DNA of 64,000 nt from Pyrenopolyporus hunteri (GCA_902806595.1 CADCXC010000011.1:2108001-2172000); one strand, 5' to 3'. Positions 12,908-27,111 are shown, numbered from the stretch's first letter. A program made the numbers and translations. The notes: generated from the sequence alone by a model not told the origin.

Positions 12908-15270
12908 CTCTAATTGTGATAATAGGGGTCAGTGGACTTGCTATTGTCATATTAGTGGCTCGGAATCGGGTGGGTACTGACTTAAGAGGGTCGTCATGCA
13001 AACTTATCCGCGGATCGCGAAGCACACTTTAGAAGGTGGCGGACCGGTTCGCTTGGAATCGAGATGTTATATCGGCGACGACGACCTTCTTTCCTGTCAG
13101 AACAATAGCTGGATTTAAAGAGAATTATCGGATTGAGCAAGAAAAACGAAGTAAGGGGATACGTAAGTTTGTATGGGATTGGAAGCTCAGGTTGATATCT
13201 CGTCGGAGATTGCAGGGAGAGGAATACTGCCAGTCTACCAACATGTACTCTCAATGGTCCCTTTTTGAAGTTTCCGTAATCCGTAATGGGGCTAATAGAA
13301 CTCTGAAGACGGACGATAAAAGTGGGAGAGACTAACTTTGACGTATCGTGCCCGTCCTGCCCGTCTACAGTCCAAACTCGGGTTCCTTGCCAAATTCGAT
13401 CTCCCTCTGAATATAAGCCGTCGAAGCCCGAAGGTTTTTGGATAATCGTAATATGCTTATTCACGGGATGGCGACGAGCGACTGTACCCGCTTTCCAAGA
13501 AATTCCACCAAGTTGACTCTCATATAAACGTAATTAGGACGAAACAAGTCGACGACTGCCTGGTTCCAGACAGGATCTGCGGAGGGGAGTAGAAAAGCCG
13601 CCTTTACAACTCAACCTGTAGGCACTTATTGTCTTCTCTTGCATGTGGTTGACCCTAATCTCGTCCAAGTTTTCCAGTCTTGTAACTTTCTCTTAGTTGT
13701 AACCTTCCCTCAATAATCAGCCGTTGGCAGATCCTGTGCAAAACGCTCCAATGGAATTTTGGTCGGTGGCTAAGACGCTTTTTTCATGCGATCCTCTTTA
13801 TAAGCTAGACTAAGCCAAAAGGACCACGTGGGCGATGCAAATCAACTCTTCCTATTCCAACTTTGCAACAGTGGTGAAGGCGTATCGTTACTCGCAGATG
13901 TTTGTAGGCAAGCGCATGACTGGATACCTAGGTAGGCAGATAAGCTAGAAAATTGGCGCTTCCGCGGGGACAATCTCGAACCCGATCCTACTACGGGAAT
14001 ATACTTCAGGACTAGAGGACTGCGGTATCACCGATAACCCTGACGGCAAAGTTGGGCGTATGGTTCTAATTCGCGTCTCGTTCGTGTATCTTAGAAAACT
14101 TGCTTCGAAAAGCCGTAGAGCGAGATCCGGCAGATTCGGCGCGAGCGTTGCTGGGGGTGGTGGCCTAGCACGGGGAATAAGATAGGAGGGCCGGATGTGT
14201 AAAGGAAGAGCAAGTAGGCGAGAGGCGAATCGGGGCACTCTCTAGTCCTATGATCCTCTATTCGATTTAGATGATGGTACCGGACGACTAGATATCTCCA
14301 AAGGATGCTTCCTGCTCCCGAGCCAAAATGTTAGTGTCCAAAATCTGCAATCTCGCGCTCGGTGCGACAATGAGACCCTCTTTCCTTCTCTTCAAATTAG
14401 ACCCCCAAAGGCTGGGTGTTATTAGAGACGTCCGAAGTGCGCCCCGAAACCAACGACTGCTTAGGAGAACACGACCCTAATCCTAGATGACTGGAGGCGT
14501 AAATCGAGACCTAGATTTACAGGCTCGGATCTCAGGCCCTGGGGTGTTGCTGTCGTTCGAGCCGCTTTTGCTGGGGTCAGGTCGGCGGGAATGAGGCGTC
14601 TCCTACCGATGAGGCTCGCCCGAGTGATATTGGGCGAATTGAAGCCGGTTGTTCGTGTGCTGGTGTAGCCCCGAAGCTCTACGGACCCTGAAAAGAAGTT
14701 GGACCTAAGAGGACGAAGGAGAAATGACAAGCAATTTGGCGAAGTGGGCGAGACTTTCGTGGGGGTCTTTCCGCTTTCCGGGATCTTCCAGGAACATCGA
14801 TAGGACAGCCGTGCAGAGAAGATATAGGCGGTTCTTGCAGTAACCAGGTTTTCCAAAGGTCATGGACAAGGCCAGTAGGAGATCGATAATGAAGACAACA
14901 TAAGGCCCTCGTGGTGATTGTTCAGAAGGCGGTTCTGGAGCTTGTCACGTATTTGGGTGGGTTTATGATGTGGAGAAGAATAAACTATGTATGGTATAGC
15001 ATTCTACCAACGGGAAGACATAAGCTAGACAATATGTACGGGTCCTAGAATGTACAGACGGCACAGTAGGTATTAGACGAAAGGTCCCAGGCAAATGATA
15101 GTGGTGTGATGTAGCCAATAACTGCAGAAAGCTCCAGAGAAAAATGCCAACATTAAGCACTGTGATTGTACGGGGAATGACGATGGTGGGCCAAGGTCTG
15201 TAGGGATCAACCGGTAAGTACTCGACCCTCGAGGGTATGTATGCCCTAGAGGATAGATACCCTTGATGGG

Positions 15271-15396
15271 CATGTAATGTAGGTATGAACGTATGTATGT
15301 AGGTATGTATGTATGTAGGTAGGCCTGTATGTATGTGTCTACGAATGTATATAGGTATGTATAAGTATCCATGTACGTACGCATCGATGTATGTAT
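15271..15396. repeat. Degenerate GTAT/GTAG tetranucleotide microsatellite
   Basis: Imperfect GTAT, GTAG and GTAC units repeat over about 125 bases. Apparent minus-strand open frames through it (poly Thr/Tyr/Ile/His) are artefacts of the repeat. Confidence 0.8.
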
Positions 15397-16102
15397 ACGA
15401 AGCTTCGACCGCATTGTACCCGTAAGTTCGTGATTGGTATAATGAGCACCTAGCTCCGGCCTTGGCCACTAGTACCTCATACCAAAAGAGCTGTCTCTGG
15501 CTGACGAAACCATGCTTAGCTGTATTATAAAGTACACCTACATCCTCTAGCAGGGGGGGTCGGCTGCAGGAGGAATACCTGTACAGCAACGGGCCTGCAT
15601 GGGGCGTTGTTCAACCGTTGTCAACGTTGACAACGACGAGAGTAAGGAATAGACAGGGGGGGAACTGCAGTCTTCAAGCTTTTGTACCCGTCCGTAGGTG
15701 TATGTATTGTACATACCTGCCTACATATGGACATGGGGCAGCCTGTTCATCCGTCTGTGCTGCGCAGCCGGCGGACGAGGGATTGATGCTGGCACTCCCG
15801 CACCAAACTCTTCGAACGCGGAACCCCAACGCGCTTGCGCGCTTCCCTATCACCACGTGGGGATACAATCCGAATATGGTACAATGCAGTTGTAAGTGTC
15901 CCTACGTGGTAAGAGTTCTGTTATAGCTCGAGCTGTGAGAAGTCGGATCGAAGTGGGAATCTATTATATAAAATTGTAAGGAATTGGCTTGGCTTGGCTT
16001 GAGCTTTGTCGTATTGTATTTATTGTATTGTACAAAACTTGTGGTCTCCTGCCATTCCAAATACGCAGAGAAAGACTTCAGAAGAATTATTATTAGAGAG
16101 GG

Positions 16103-16124
16103 AAAAAAAAAAAAAAAAAAAAAA
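16103..16124 (+). repeat. Poly-A tract (22 nt)
   Basis: An uninterrupted run of 22 A followed by GAGAGAGA. It is one of five homopolymers of 16 or more bases, all in the gene-poor 6-27 kb interval. Confidence 0.9.
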
Positions 16125-18032
16125 GAGAGAGATAGACCAACACAGTGTGCGGCCCACCAACCCGAACCCTGGCCCTCTATTATTACCTGGTACCTATGGA
16201 CCTATGAATCTATGGACCTACGGACCTATATACGTAGGGTAAATTCCTTCAAATACACACAGGAGAATAATGGCAGATAATGAGACAGACCAGGACTGAG
16301 GAGACTACCTACGTGTAAGCTTGTAGGCTACAAGGAAAAGCAAAAGACCCCTTCTAGAGTCCGAAGAGTTATCGTATGTACTAGGTATGTGTACGACGAG
16401 TACGATGAGTACTATGAACACTATGTAGTAAGTGCAGATATGCGCGAAAGGACTACGCCCCCCCTCGCATGCAAAGTGGAGGGACGTGGACGGTGAAGAC
16501 GAAGTGCTCCACAATCTATCAAAAATGTGTAATCCGTGGGCACCGCCAAGTATGGTACATCAATTGTATCCTCCCTCTTCTGCCTCTTAAAGTAGCTTCA
16601 AGGAGGGCCGATGCCACCCAGCAATTAATGCCATCCAAGTATAGGTACGTCTCCTCAAAGACCCCATATACTACTACCTTACGAGATATTATGTATTGTA
16701 TGGATCCGTACTGAGGAAGAAAAAAAAAAAGATCTACCTCCCATGACACGCCTCTAGGTCGATGGCTGAGTTGACCTGCCGGTAGAAGAACGAGTGTTAA
16801 ATTAACCCTTTCCGTTTTTTAACCCTTTATTCCTTTCTCCTTTTGGTCATTTGTTCCCCTGTTCTTTTTTCCTCTTTTTTTTTTCTTTTCATTTTTGGCT
16901 CTGCCCCTTTTCTCTCTCTCCGTCTCACTCTGTTATAAATCCTAGAGAATTTATTGCCGGACGTGATATGCTCCCATGTCTAATTCTTAGCCTTTGACCC
17001 TTTCGGGTTTGTATATGCGTGGGTGGCGTCCTCGCATCTGTATGGTTGATAATATGAGAGATCTGAATTCGCCGAACCAACTTAGCACCCGTTCCGCAGA
17101 AAAAGAATCTTGCACCCAAGCCTAAAGAAGACGCAGAAGGTCCAGCTAAGGGTCTACCACTAACTGGTCTAGGTTGTCCGCTTTCTTATTTCGAGATCGA
17201 ACGGAATCTCTAGCCGGGACTGGGCCGGCCGTGTTTCAGAAGCTTCTACGGCCCATGTCGAGAACGCGCATGGAAGAGAAGCCATCAAACGCTAAAATGG
17301 GTAGGACGATCCGGTCTTCACCACCTCCAGGTTGACACGCGCGGCATCCCATCTCTCACCCCCCTTCCCTCCCCTTCCCTCCCTCCCCCCAACCTTCATG
17401 CTGACATCTGCTGTAGCACGTCAAAACTTTTAGGTTGGTCGGATGTCGTGCTGCAGGGCCCTCGAGAGATTCGACATGGTTCAGGGTTCGAGCTGGACTA
17501 ATAATAAAAGGGGTAGCGTTTATGTGGCGGAGTAAAAGTTCGGGTTCCTGAATCCTTGGGCGATAACTTGCAATCGACGCCTCGGGGAGTCGTTGTAAAG
17601 TGAACGGTGGCCGAATCCATATCGAGCTTCAAACGTCACGCCCCCTTCATCATTGGGATTTTCGAAGGGTGAATGAGAAGTATAGAAGCGACGATAGACT
17701 TAATGCAGACTCGCTTAGTACCACCAGTTCGCCTGTAGGAGCCAACGGGCTTGTTTGAAATAGACAGCCAATACATGTAGCCTACTATGGACACGTCATT
17801 TCAATCCGTTTCCCTTTCTTCGACTTCCCCAGGAAACGTGGGAGTAGGAAGGATTATATTTCGCGATAGTTCAGCATCGCGGCTCGGAAATCGTCGCGTA
17901 CGAAGACGTGCTGATGGATAAGGACATTGCTGTGTATACAAACCGCGCAGCGACATATACAATATGCCATGTTTACCTAAGTAAACTAACGAACGGTAGA
18001 ATGAAGACCAGAACCCCATCTACGACGCTACT

Positions 18033-18056
18033 AAAAAAAAAAAAAAAAAAAAAAAA
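18033..18056 (+). repeat. Poly-A tract (24 nt)
   Basis: An uninterrupted run of 24 A, the longest homopolymer in the window. No target-site duplication or element body is obvious beside it. Confidence 0.9.
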
Positions 18057-18990
18057 GAGGGCTTTCCTACACACCGTTTTGGGACGGGCGTAGTGCCGAT
18101 TGATTTAGGAAGCAATATAAATGCCTGAATCAGGAAATGGCTGTTGCCGGGATTGAGCTCGCAGTGAACCAGGAGACGCAGCTGAGGGGGACAAGCGGGC
18201 GTCTGGGTTGTCTAGATCTTGGTCGGCGATTTTAGCCCTGTACGTAAGTGCGCCACAGAACTTCGCGCGACCACCGAACCGACTGAATAAATGATAGGAA
18301 TATCTCTTCTCCTCGTCGTCCGCGGCATTTCTTTTTGGCTTTGACTTTGACCCTCGACTTTCACATACTCTCTCTTTTTCTCTTTTTTTTTTCTCTTGCT
18401 TTGAGAATCAAGTTACAATCCGAGACGGGCTCCCAAGATCAGAGACCCCGGGGCGATACGAACCGGCGTCGATGCTCCAGGTAAACGAATAACGTTGGAG
18501 GCTTTGAAACCCGTTACTTACCTCCTACCCGAGCAGCAAGGACAAGTAGCATGCCCGTACTTCAGCTCTGTGGTTCGTGGGCCGCCAAGGCACTGACCTG
18601 CGCAATGCATAGAGATGCATCGCGCGTAGCCTTTCGGATGGTCGCAACATGTGAGGCCAGCTGTCAAAGCAGCATCGGGCATCTCCAACTTGTCACGTTC
18701 TTGACCCTGCATCGCACATACCGCTCCGTAAAAGTATAGCTGCGTGTGGCTGCGTACAGGTGTACCGCTTGACCCATTGCCTTGATGGTCACACTGATCT
18801 CGTCGGGAACACGGAGATCAGGCCGGACTCTGAAGCTCCCAGGCGAAGGAATTACTTAGCGCATACGAATGGCGACGTGAGCTCATTCGCTGTCGATCCG
18901 CTTGGGGACAATGATCGCAGCTATGATGACACTGGTGACGACGATGATGATGATGACGCTGATGAAGGATGATGCGATATTCTCCAGTTG

Positions 18991-19098
18991 ATAATAATAG
19001 CCAAATAATAATAATAAAAATAATAATAACAATAATAAAAATAAAAAACGAAAAATAAAAAATAAAAAAATAAAATAATAACAATAATAATAATAATC
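18991..19098. repeat. AT-rich AAT/AAAT microsatellite
   Basis: About 108 bases of AAT, AAAAT and AAC units with almost no G or C. Apparent minus-strand frames rich in Ile, Tyr and Phe through it are low-complexity artefacts. Confidence 0.85.
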
Positions 19099-21963
19099 AG
19101 GATATTAAAAATATCAATTACATCCACACCATTAATACTAATAATATCAATTAAAATAAGGACAGTCTCTCGTCGTACAATACGCGCTCGGGAGCCACTC
19201 GGGCACCTGGTGCGATGGAACACACCATACCTACTAACATAGTAGCATAATGAGGTACTCGATAGGGCTCCTGACACTTGTCTCGCTTATGCTGTTCGTC
19301 TGGCCCATGCAGAATGGCCCTTTGGCGTGCATATGCATTCCAGGGTTTTCGTCGGAGCATTGCAGATGAGAGCCTACCAGTGGGGTGTATTCCGGGTCGG
19401 TGTGGATGGCTGCTAGACTGCAATCATTAACCAGAGTCGTTAGACGCTGCTGCTTATTTAGTATATTGTCAGCTAGCTCTTCGGTTCGTCACCGGGTCGA
19501 AACGATGACGAGGATAGCATTATTATCGTTTCGCTGTTGTAGCGGTTAATGAGAGGCCGTGCCTACGTTTCCTGTTCCCGTATATAGGTAGGTGCTTTTA
19601 ACACAAGATACTCAGGTACGCATGATAGGTCGGTGGCGTGAAGCGGGGAGGGAAGACGTAGGGGGCCATCTCTCTCCTGTAAGACTCTACGACGGGGTTG
19701 TGGTTTATATGCAATGCCTGCCTACCTACCTACATGTATGTAAATCACTGTGCATCCTATACCGTTGCGTACGGTATCGAGGGCGAGGGTCCAATCGAGC
19801 GTTATTATAATTAGGGATTTACTCATTCTAGTCCACCTGGTTATTCGGGTTGACCTGCACGTTGCTACCCTTCTTTCTTTTTTTCCCTCTCGCAGAAAAG
19901 TTCCCCCCAACCATGCACCCTCCGGATCTCGTTATCAACCCCCATCGCAAGTGGCGTCGAGACTTGAATCTCGAAAGGTCGGTACCTCGCCAAAAGCTTC
20001 GTTTATCTCACGCGCATCTTGGCAACTCGGAGCCGACGTCCAAAATATCAGGGCCAACGGTTCGGTTCAGATCCTCTCCCGCTTTCGAAACCGACACCCG
20101 CGATCCGGGGTTGGACAGGTTGAGGTGAGATGTCAGCCAAAGTCGAAGAGACAATGGTCGCGTAAGGCTATCTACTTTGTATTATTCGAACTTACCACAC
20201 ACCAGCCGGGACGGGATCATACATACATAGTACTGACTCCGTTGCGTACCTACATTAGACTCCACGGATCGCCCGACCATGGTTCGCGATGAATTATAGT
20301 ATATAAGCCGCATAGTAGCACCAATTCTGATATGCTTGGTTAATCAAGCCGCTACCGCCGCAGCGTATCCTGCCAATGCTTTACCTGGATCTAGGAGCGC
20401 CAAGGACAAGCGGCAAGTTCCTCCCCCCCCTTGTCTGTCGTCATGACCTCGGAATCAAGGGGCTTCTCGCACGAGATTCTTCTTCAAACCGCGTAACAGG
20501 TTGTTACCAACGTGCCGGCATCCTTTTTGACCCTAGTAGGACTTCAGTCGATCCCCGGTCGCTCATCTCATCTCTGATTTTCGGCGTTCATCTTGTCCCC
20601 GTCAACAATAGCCTCTAGCTTTCCCCGGAAATACCTCCCTTGATAGCCGACGTGCACGGCTCTATAGGTAGATCGCTGATATAGCTGATGTTCCCATCGA
20701 CCGCTCCGAGCGTCATACGTAGTACATATCTCGTCTAACTAGGTACTCTCGTGCCTGGTCGAAGCAAATAGGATTCCATCCTCTACGAATAACTTTACAG
20801 GCGCCGGGGGGCGGATGGGTTTGAAAAAGAAGGTCACGCAACCTCTCAACCAACCACCCTCGGCTACGCTGACCAACAACCGCTTCTGCCCAACCATTGA
20901 CTCGCACTATGTGCCCGCTTCTTGACAACCCCACTAATGCGTCTCCTGCTCTGCGGTAGGTATGCAAAAGAGTTACCTGGTACTACTCTACCAAGCACTG
21001 TAATGGGTTCTAATCGCGTCGGGCCATTCAAGCAGTATACGGCGGGAGCCTAAAGGCATGACTGCGTTTGAAAATGTTAACCTTGCAATCGTCGATAACC
21101 TCGACGCAAACGCACAGGCCGGTCAGGCGTCCGGAACACCTTTAGCTCCCAGCCACACGGGCCGGACCCCAGATTCGTCAAACAAGCTAATCATAATTTG
21201 GTTACGATGACGAGAAATGTTTGCCTTGTTCGTCACTAGGCGAGAAATCAAGCATATAGGTGATCCCCTAGAAGTTGTGGTCAACCGCGTAGGGAACGGC
21301 TTGCAAAAGGCGGTTGGCGCCACCGACGTCTCCAATCAGAGCGCCCGTTGTCTTAACCAAGCGCACGGCAAGAGAAAGCGACGACTTGGGCTTAAGCAAA
21401 GCATTGACTGGCGAATTATAAGGCCCCTTGCTATAATTAATACAGTTCTTAGTTCGTATCCTATATGCATACATATACCTGATAACTTCCAGGCCAGGGA
21501 TGTCATTTTGTATCAGATGTCCGTCATTCTCATTTCCCTGCTGCTCTTTCGATCTCCGCATTCCACAAGAGAATTATCCATGGTGTTGTGTCGACCCATC
21601 GCAACTATATAGGTACCTCTTAAGGTACATCCGACGATGACCTATATAAGCCGCATTAATGAAATACCTGTTCTGACATACATTAGGTATTATACTCGCA
21701 TAGGCAAGGGCAAACTTCGGCGTGGGATAAAAAGAATTTAGGAGGAAAGGAAAAGGTCGGTACATACTTCACCAACCTCTTCTACCCTATCCTGAAATCC
21801 ACGTGCGCTGTAACGTCTACTACCACCCGGTCCGCCAACATAGCGGATGCGGTGTTCCTTTCCGACGTCTTGCAATACAACGATACGTACATGAGCATAC
21901 GAGACCCTGCTGCTGAGATGCAGTCGCTACTGCAAGTGCCATGTGCTGAGTTGTCCCACCTCC

Positions 21964-21965
21964 GT

Positions 21966-21997
<32 letters not shown>

Positions 21998-22002
21998 TAA
22001 TA
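21964..22002. repeat. CAG/TAG trinucleotide microsatellite
   Basis: A run of CAG units passes directly into a run of TAG units. It looks like an expanding trinucleotide with one interconverted base and lies outside any supportable gene. Confidence 0.85.
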
Positions 22003-25000
22003 GGTAGTACCTACATGCGTCTGAAAAGTAGACTGCCATAGCCGTTAACGGCTGCAGGACTTGAATTGGTTGCTGTCATGGCCTGGTGAGATGCAGACTC
22101 TGACCGCAAGTTCCCCCTTTTAGGTGGATTACTGAACAGGAGGAAAGAAAAAAAAAACAGGCAAGTTTTACGTTTCCGTCCAGAAGCAGCAGGGTGCCCA
22201 ATACCTACTTCTCGCTTCTTACATTGGCAGAAATATGTGTTTGTCGTCCTCAAACTCCCCTGTATCATCGCACAATTACCACTATTTACGTAGTAGCACT
22301 TTGGCTTTTCGCTGCCCAATCTTTCCAAGTTCCCGCTCCCGCTCCCGCTCCCGCGATCCTATCCCCGTTTTTAGGACACCAATATCTGCCTTCTCCACCG
22401 ACTAAAACCCTCTGTTTGTGATATTCAGGGTTAGCCGAGGTGTGTGTACTAACGCCGTTCAACACACTGGATACATAAGCCGTACCAAGAATTACATGTA
22501 TGGCAAGGCAACGGAACCAACAATAGATACCCTTACATAGGTAAGGTAGGTACCTACACACATAGCGTAAGTACGTACGTATGTTCCGGAAGCAGTTAAA
22601 ATAAAGCACCACGACGCATCCAAACGGAATGGCTACCTAGTTAGGTAGTTTCTAGACCTGAGACGCAAAACCAAACAATAATACAGCTACTATATGATAG
22701 CATAATACCCTAGCCTCTCTACTTGAACCTCTTTATAATAGACAGGGAATATCATGACAGCCGCATTGTGTTTCAAACAGCGAAATTGCATGCGAAGCCG
22801 GCCTGTTTGATTGATCTGGCTCCCGATAAACCACCATGTCTGGCCTCGCCGCAGAACTGCGTGCTCCTGCGTCTACGAATACTACCTGCCTACCTACCTA
22901 TGACACCTTCCTGTAGGTTGCTCCACCTGCGGCACAGGAGCTCTACTGTGAGTCTAGGTTGCGCATGGCCTCGACTTTCCTCTGCTATGCTAACATCACA
23001 CCTGGGGCATATTTCCATTGCTGCACCAAATTGCTATTGTGCAGCTGTCATGTTTCTATTTCGGTGTATATACGTACGTGAGCTGAGCGGCCGTGTCGTT
23101 CATTCATTCCCAGGCTCGCGAGCTATGTATAAGCTCGAGTGAGAAGAGTCAGCAAGGTGGTGTACGACACGCAAAAATCGCCGATCCACAGCCAAAGATT
23201 AATAGTTGATCGTCATGCTATTTCTGTCTATACCTACTCCTCTGCTAGTTAGGTACCTACGTACGAAGTACCTACTTACATTTCCGTATACCTAGGTAGG
23301 TGAGGTAAGTATGTGTGTATCATCTAATGTATGGCATGTATTGTACATTACTTTAAGAGGAGGGAACATTTTCCTGCTTTGCCATTCGTTGAGCTTGACC
23401 GACAAGTAGGCTACTTATGATTGGACGAGTGCCGGGGACGACTCTTTTTTTTTTCTTCAATATGGCGAGACGCACACACACCAGCTCACCGTTACACCGG
23501 TTGTGAACCAGGGGCGTTCCTGTCAGCCGTCTATCCCCTACCGCACAAGTGTCATAATTTTCCCTATCAAGTAAATCAATGCCTCTTTGTTGATCGAGAT
23601 AGACTGGTAGAGCTTCCGAGCCCACCAGCTTTCGAACCCACCTTAGTTGCTTTCTCTACACCACCACCAATCCCCCTCCCTCCCCCCTCCCTTAGTTAAC
23701 GACTGCCGTTCTCACGGCGTAGAATATTCCGTCCCAGCCCTTGCCTAGCAGACATGTTCGCCGCAAGGTCCAGGATGATGCATATCGTTGTCGTCGCCTA
23801 CTACGGTGACTCCTCTCCTGTGTGTCGCTTGAGTCACGGTTCCTGAACAGCATCCTACAGCTGGTCGCTGTCCATACACCGCGGCGCCGCTCGCCGCATA
23901 CAGTACAGGGGACTGTGTGGATGTTCTTACCCTTGCCAGTACCTACAGCTTGAAGATCTAGACAAGGACACGCACACACGCATGCTTCGACTGCAAAGAT
24001 ACGAGGGCGGCTCAGGAGAGCTTCTTAGTCTAAGTGGGACTTTTTCGATGCACCTAGGCCTAGCCATTCACTCCCAATAGAGCCCAAATCTCGGGGACAA
24101 CCCGCTCAGCTACGTGTAGTCCCGTCTGGGGAAGCTTTTCCCATCGATTCCTACATCGGGAATCTTGGGGCCTCACGCCATCAACGAAGGGGATGCAGGG
24201 CTGCTAATCACCAGGGTAATCACATCGCTCCCGCTCATGCGTTGTCCCTCCCGGGCATATGTACCGGTAGTTCCGGCCGAGCTTCAATGCAAAGGAAGAG
24301 GAACGGTAAAGTAACCCAGGAGCAAAAATAAAACTCCGCGATGGGCAGAACGCTAGGGTTTTGGTTCAAAGGGCTGCTTCCATCACATGCGTCCCCGAGT
24401 TAGTAATTCGCGTCAGATATCGACGAACTGTGAATAATGCGTCTCGTCGACGGCCACGTCTTCTTCACATGCTCGAAGAGGCAGGCTACCCTTTGGAATG
24501 TGCGGGTATGCGGATGCTAGCATGCGCGAGAACCCAGACCGCAAGTATTCTCGGCTCGTAGTCGGCATCTCCTACGATATACGATATCGATGCTCACAAG
24601 GGAGACGAGGGAAGAACTCCAGTAGCGATCGTACGCATCGTTTGACACCACTTATGCACATCACCTTTACATCAGGGACGGCCTAATCCGTAGCTTCTAT
24701 AGACGATCAGCAAACTAACTCTCAGCAATTAGACAATCCTTCGAGGGAGGTAACTATCTACGTCCATGCTAGGGCATTGTGGCGCCTCAACGTGTCCTGT
24801 TCTACTTCGTAGCGGCCCCCTAGACCGCTGAGACTACTTAACCCCAGCATAGAGAGGAGAGCCGGGGAGTCCACCGTTATCGTTGCTCAATAGATCGCAA
24901 GTCCTGTCTGGCGCGAGAGGATCCGTCCCAGGAGCTTCGCAGACCTAAAAACGAACTCTTTGAAGCGCCATACTTTGAGTCTCCACGGCCGACCAGGCCT

Positions 25001-26971
25001 GTAGCGGTTAACTATTCAGTTCACTCGTTAGGTTTCGGACGATCTCAGTCCTACGGATCCCGTCCCCCACTTAATCCATAAGTCTACCTCCCAAGGCATC
25101 TTCCGTGCGGTCCAAGTACCGCGACATGTCCGCTCCGGGTGTGCCGGTAGCACATAGCAGAGTAAGTTACATTAGGCACTTATCAAGCTGTTAATACCTA
25201 TGGCCTGTCAAAGATGACCCCTCTGGGCCACATTATCTTACCCAGTGACAATCTTACCATGGGAGGACGTGGATGATTCTCAATGGGATGAGTCTCACGT
25301 AGAAGAACATGGCCCCCAAGACGCTCCCTGTCCTCGTTCGTTGGCCCGCTAGTAGTCTGTTAATGTGTCGGGGTTACACAACGGCGTGAGACTTCTTGGG
25401 CCCTTGCCTAGTATACCCAAAATCGATTCCCATTTTAATGACTAGGTGTCTGTAGCGGTGATCCTAGCCGGAGGTGACATCTCGTACGGATAGCTAAGAC
25501 TGTACAGCCACTGTCGTTCTGAATTGATACATTTTCGTGTTGAGGACTGCCCAATTAGATACGGGTGCCTATGATAATATAGGAAATCCAACGCTTCTCG
25601 ATATTCTCCAATATGGTTCGACTAGGGAGCTCACACCTTTCAACTCTGGGCGGGGGGTAACTGATGGGGCTGTCGAGTAGCCTTTCGTACTCGTCGTTAT
25701 GGACATCCGGGAATATTCGTTTCCGTAGACGAAAAAGTCCAATATAGCCGACATTCATCAAGGAGGAGCATCAACCCACTGGTGGCCTCACTGAGAAATG
25801 CTAGTTATAAATGACGGATGAGCTTTCTGAGGATCGCCAACGATGCTATTCACATCTAATAATATAGGGTCTGTTGCATATGGCTGTCTTACCATTCCAG
25901 CAGCTCTCTTCGAGAGCGACGTCTCAAAAAGGCCCAATATAATTGGTAGCCGGTCGTAAATATAGCGTCTCCATGGAGTTAATTGCTGATTCAACTCATA
26001 CTCCTACGCTGCCCGAGCATATCCTGCAGGAGAAAAGGGGGCCTGTGGGCGCTTCAAAGGTAACAACTTCTTAAACATTTGAATGAAATAAGCAATACAT
26101 GAGCAGCTAGAGATATCTGCTTTAGGCATGGTGTCGTATGTGGGTGTTAAACTCTGAGAGGTTCGGCTCAACATTTTTACCTCTTTACCTCCCTACCTCT
26201 CTACCTTTCTACCTACCTAGCACCCCGGGAAGAGTAGCTCCAACCGGGTCATATCAGTATAGGCCGTATTCTTACGGGCTTCTACCTACTTCGTTTACGG
26301 GTACCTATTATGATACTCCCAATCGTTCTATCGAATAATTTTATTATCGTTACTTGGCCAAATCGTGCTGAGGATGGGTGACTTTAGCCACGCTTATAGC
26401 TATGAAGCTGAAAAAGAAACCTGGAAATTTAGCTACTCACGAGATAAATCTACCTAGGTAGGTAGTATCTCTAATACTAATTCGCGCTTAGGCCTATCCC
26501 TTATTCCACTGTTTCCTTATATCCCATGCCCCCAAGACTCTACTGGGGGTAGTCAAGAATGAGCTTTGACGTGAGGAGGGGACCCCAGTCATCTCGTCTG
26601 GATCCATCTTTAGAACTTACATATCTATCTTGTATCGTGTACAAATTAGTAGGACGCGAATTGTGCTGTTAATGACAAGATAAGATCCCTGGCAACAGTA
26701 ATCTAGAAGTCTTTTTGAGTTCCGGGCGCGGTGGTTGAAACAGCCAAGAACTTGAATTACAGTTCGACGCGCAATCGTGATCTGAGCACGCACATAACTT
26801 TTTGATTTAAGTTAGGTGAAGTACTATAGCATGGAGCGGCGGGTGGCCAGTCCCTATTTAAATTTAACAAGGCCGAGTCCCTGGTTCAAGAACCTGGTGG
26901 ACAGGTCTCGGTTATACTATACGCCACCAGAGGATTACTCGCCTTACGGAGGGATGCCTATCTTCAGCGTC

Positions 26972-26992
26972 TTTTTTTTTTTTTTTTTTTTT
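26972..26992 (+). repeat. Poly-T tract (21 nt)
   Basis: An uninterrupted run of 21 T about 120 bases beyond the stop codon of the minus-strand thioesterase. Seen from that gene's strand it is a poly-A tract downstream of the coding region. Confidence 0.9.
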
Positions 26993-27111
26993 CGCCATTC
27001 GCAGTTCCCCATCGTGCCGAACGGCACGCTCCGTTGACCCCGGTCTAAACCCAGCGAGAAGGAAACACCCGAAACGCATGCTTCACGTGGTCATGGCACT
27101 ATCATCCGGTG

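Larger units (their letters stand above)
12908..27111. other. 14-kb gene-poor region upstream of vosA
   Basis: I find no supportable protein gene here. Minus-strand frames at 14461-14856 (131 codons), 13945-14238 and 12994-13464, and plus-strand frames at 19750-20292 and 22723-23142, lack any recognised domain or splice continuity. Pyrimidine-rich stretches resembling fungal promoters or leaders occur on the plus strand near 16800-16925, 17350-17395, 18300-18410 and 19855-19895. Two adjacent minus-strand frames at 25788-25994 and 25555-25761 read like protein but match nothing I know and may be a relic. The stretch also holds poly-A/T runs, AT-rich and trinucleotide microsatellites and TAGGTA palindromes. 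It may be regulatory landscape for vosA, non-coding transcripts, or decayed repeats. Confidence 0.55.

Noticed and set aside
14461..14856. 131-codon minus-strand frame as a gene
   Set aside because: Arg/Ser/Thr-rich with no domain, no splice continuity and no signal; likely a chance frame.
15073..15589. Overlapping minus-strand frames of 113 and 208 codons
   Set aside because: They run through the GTAT/GTAG microsatellite and owe their length to the repeat.
17470..17500. tRNA B-box-like GGGTTCGAGCTGG
   Set aside because: The required CC after the loop is missing and no acceptor, D or anticodon arms fold around it.
18818..19277. Ile/Tyr/Phe-rich frames resembling membrane proteins
   Set aside because: They translate the AAT/AAAT microsatellite; the hydrophobicity is a repeat artefact.
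26880..26905. TGGTTCAAGAACC resembling a T-psi-C arm
   Set aside because: It is a perfect hairpin on its own, with wrong loop spacing and no matching tRNA arms.
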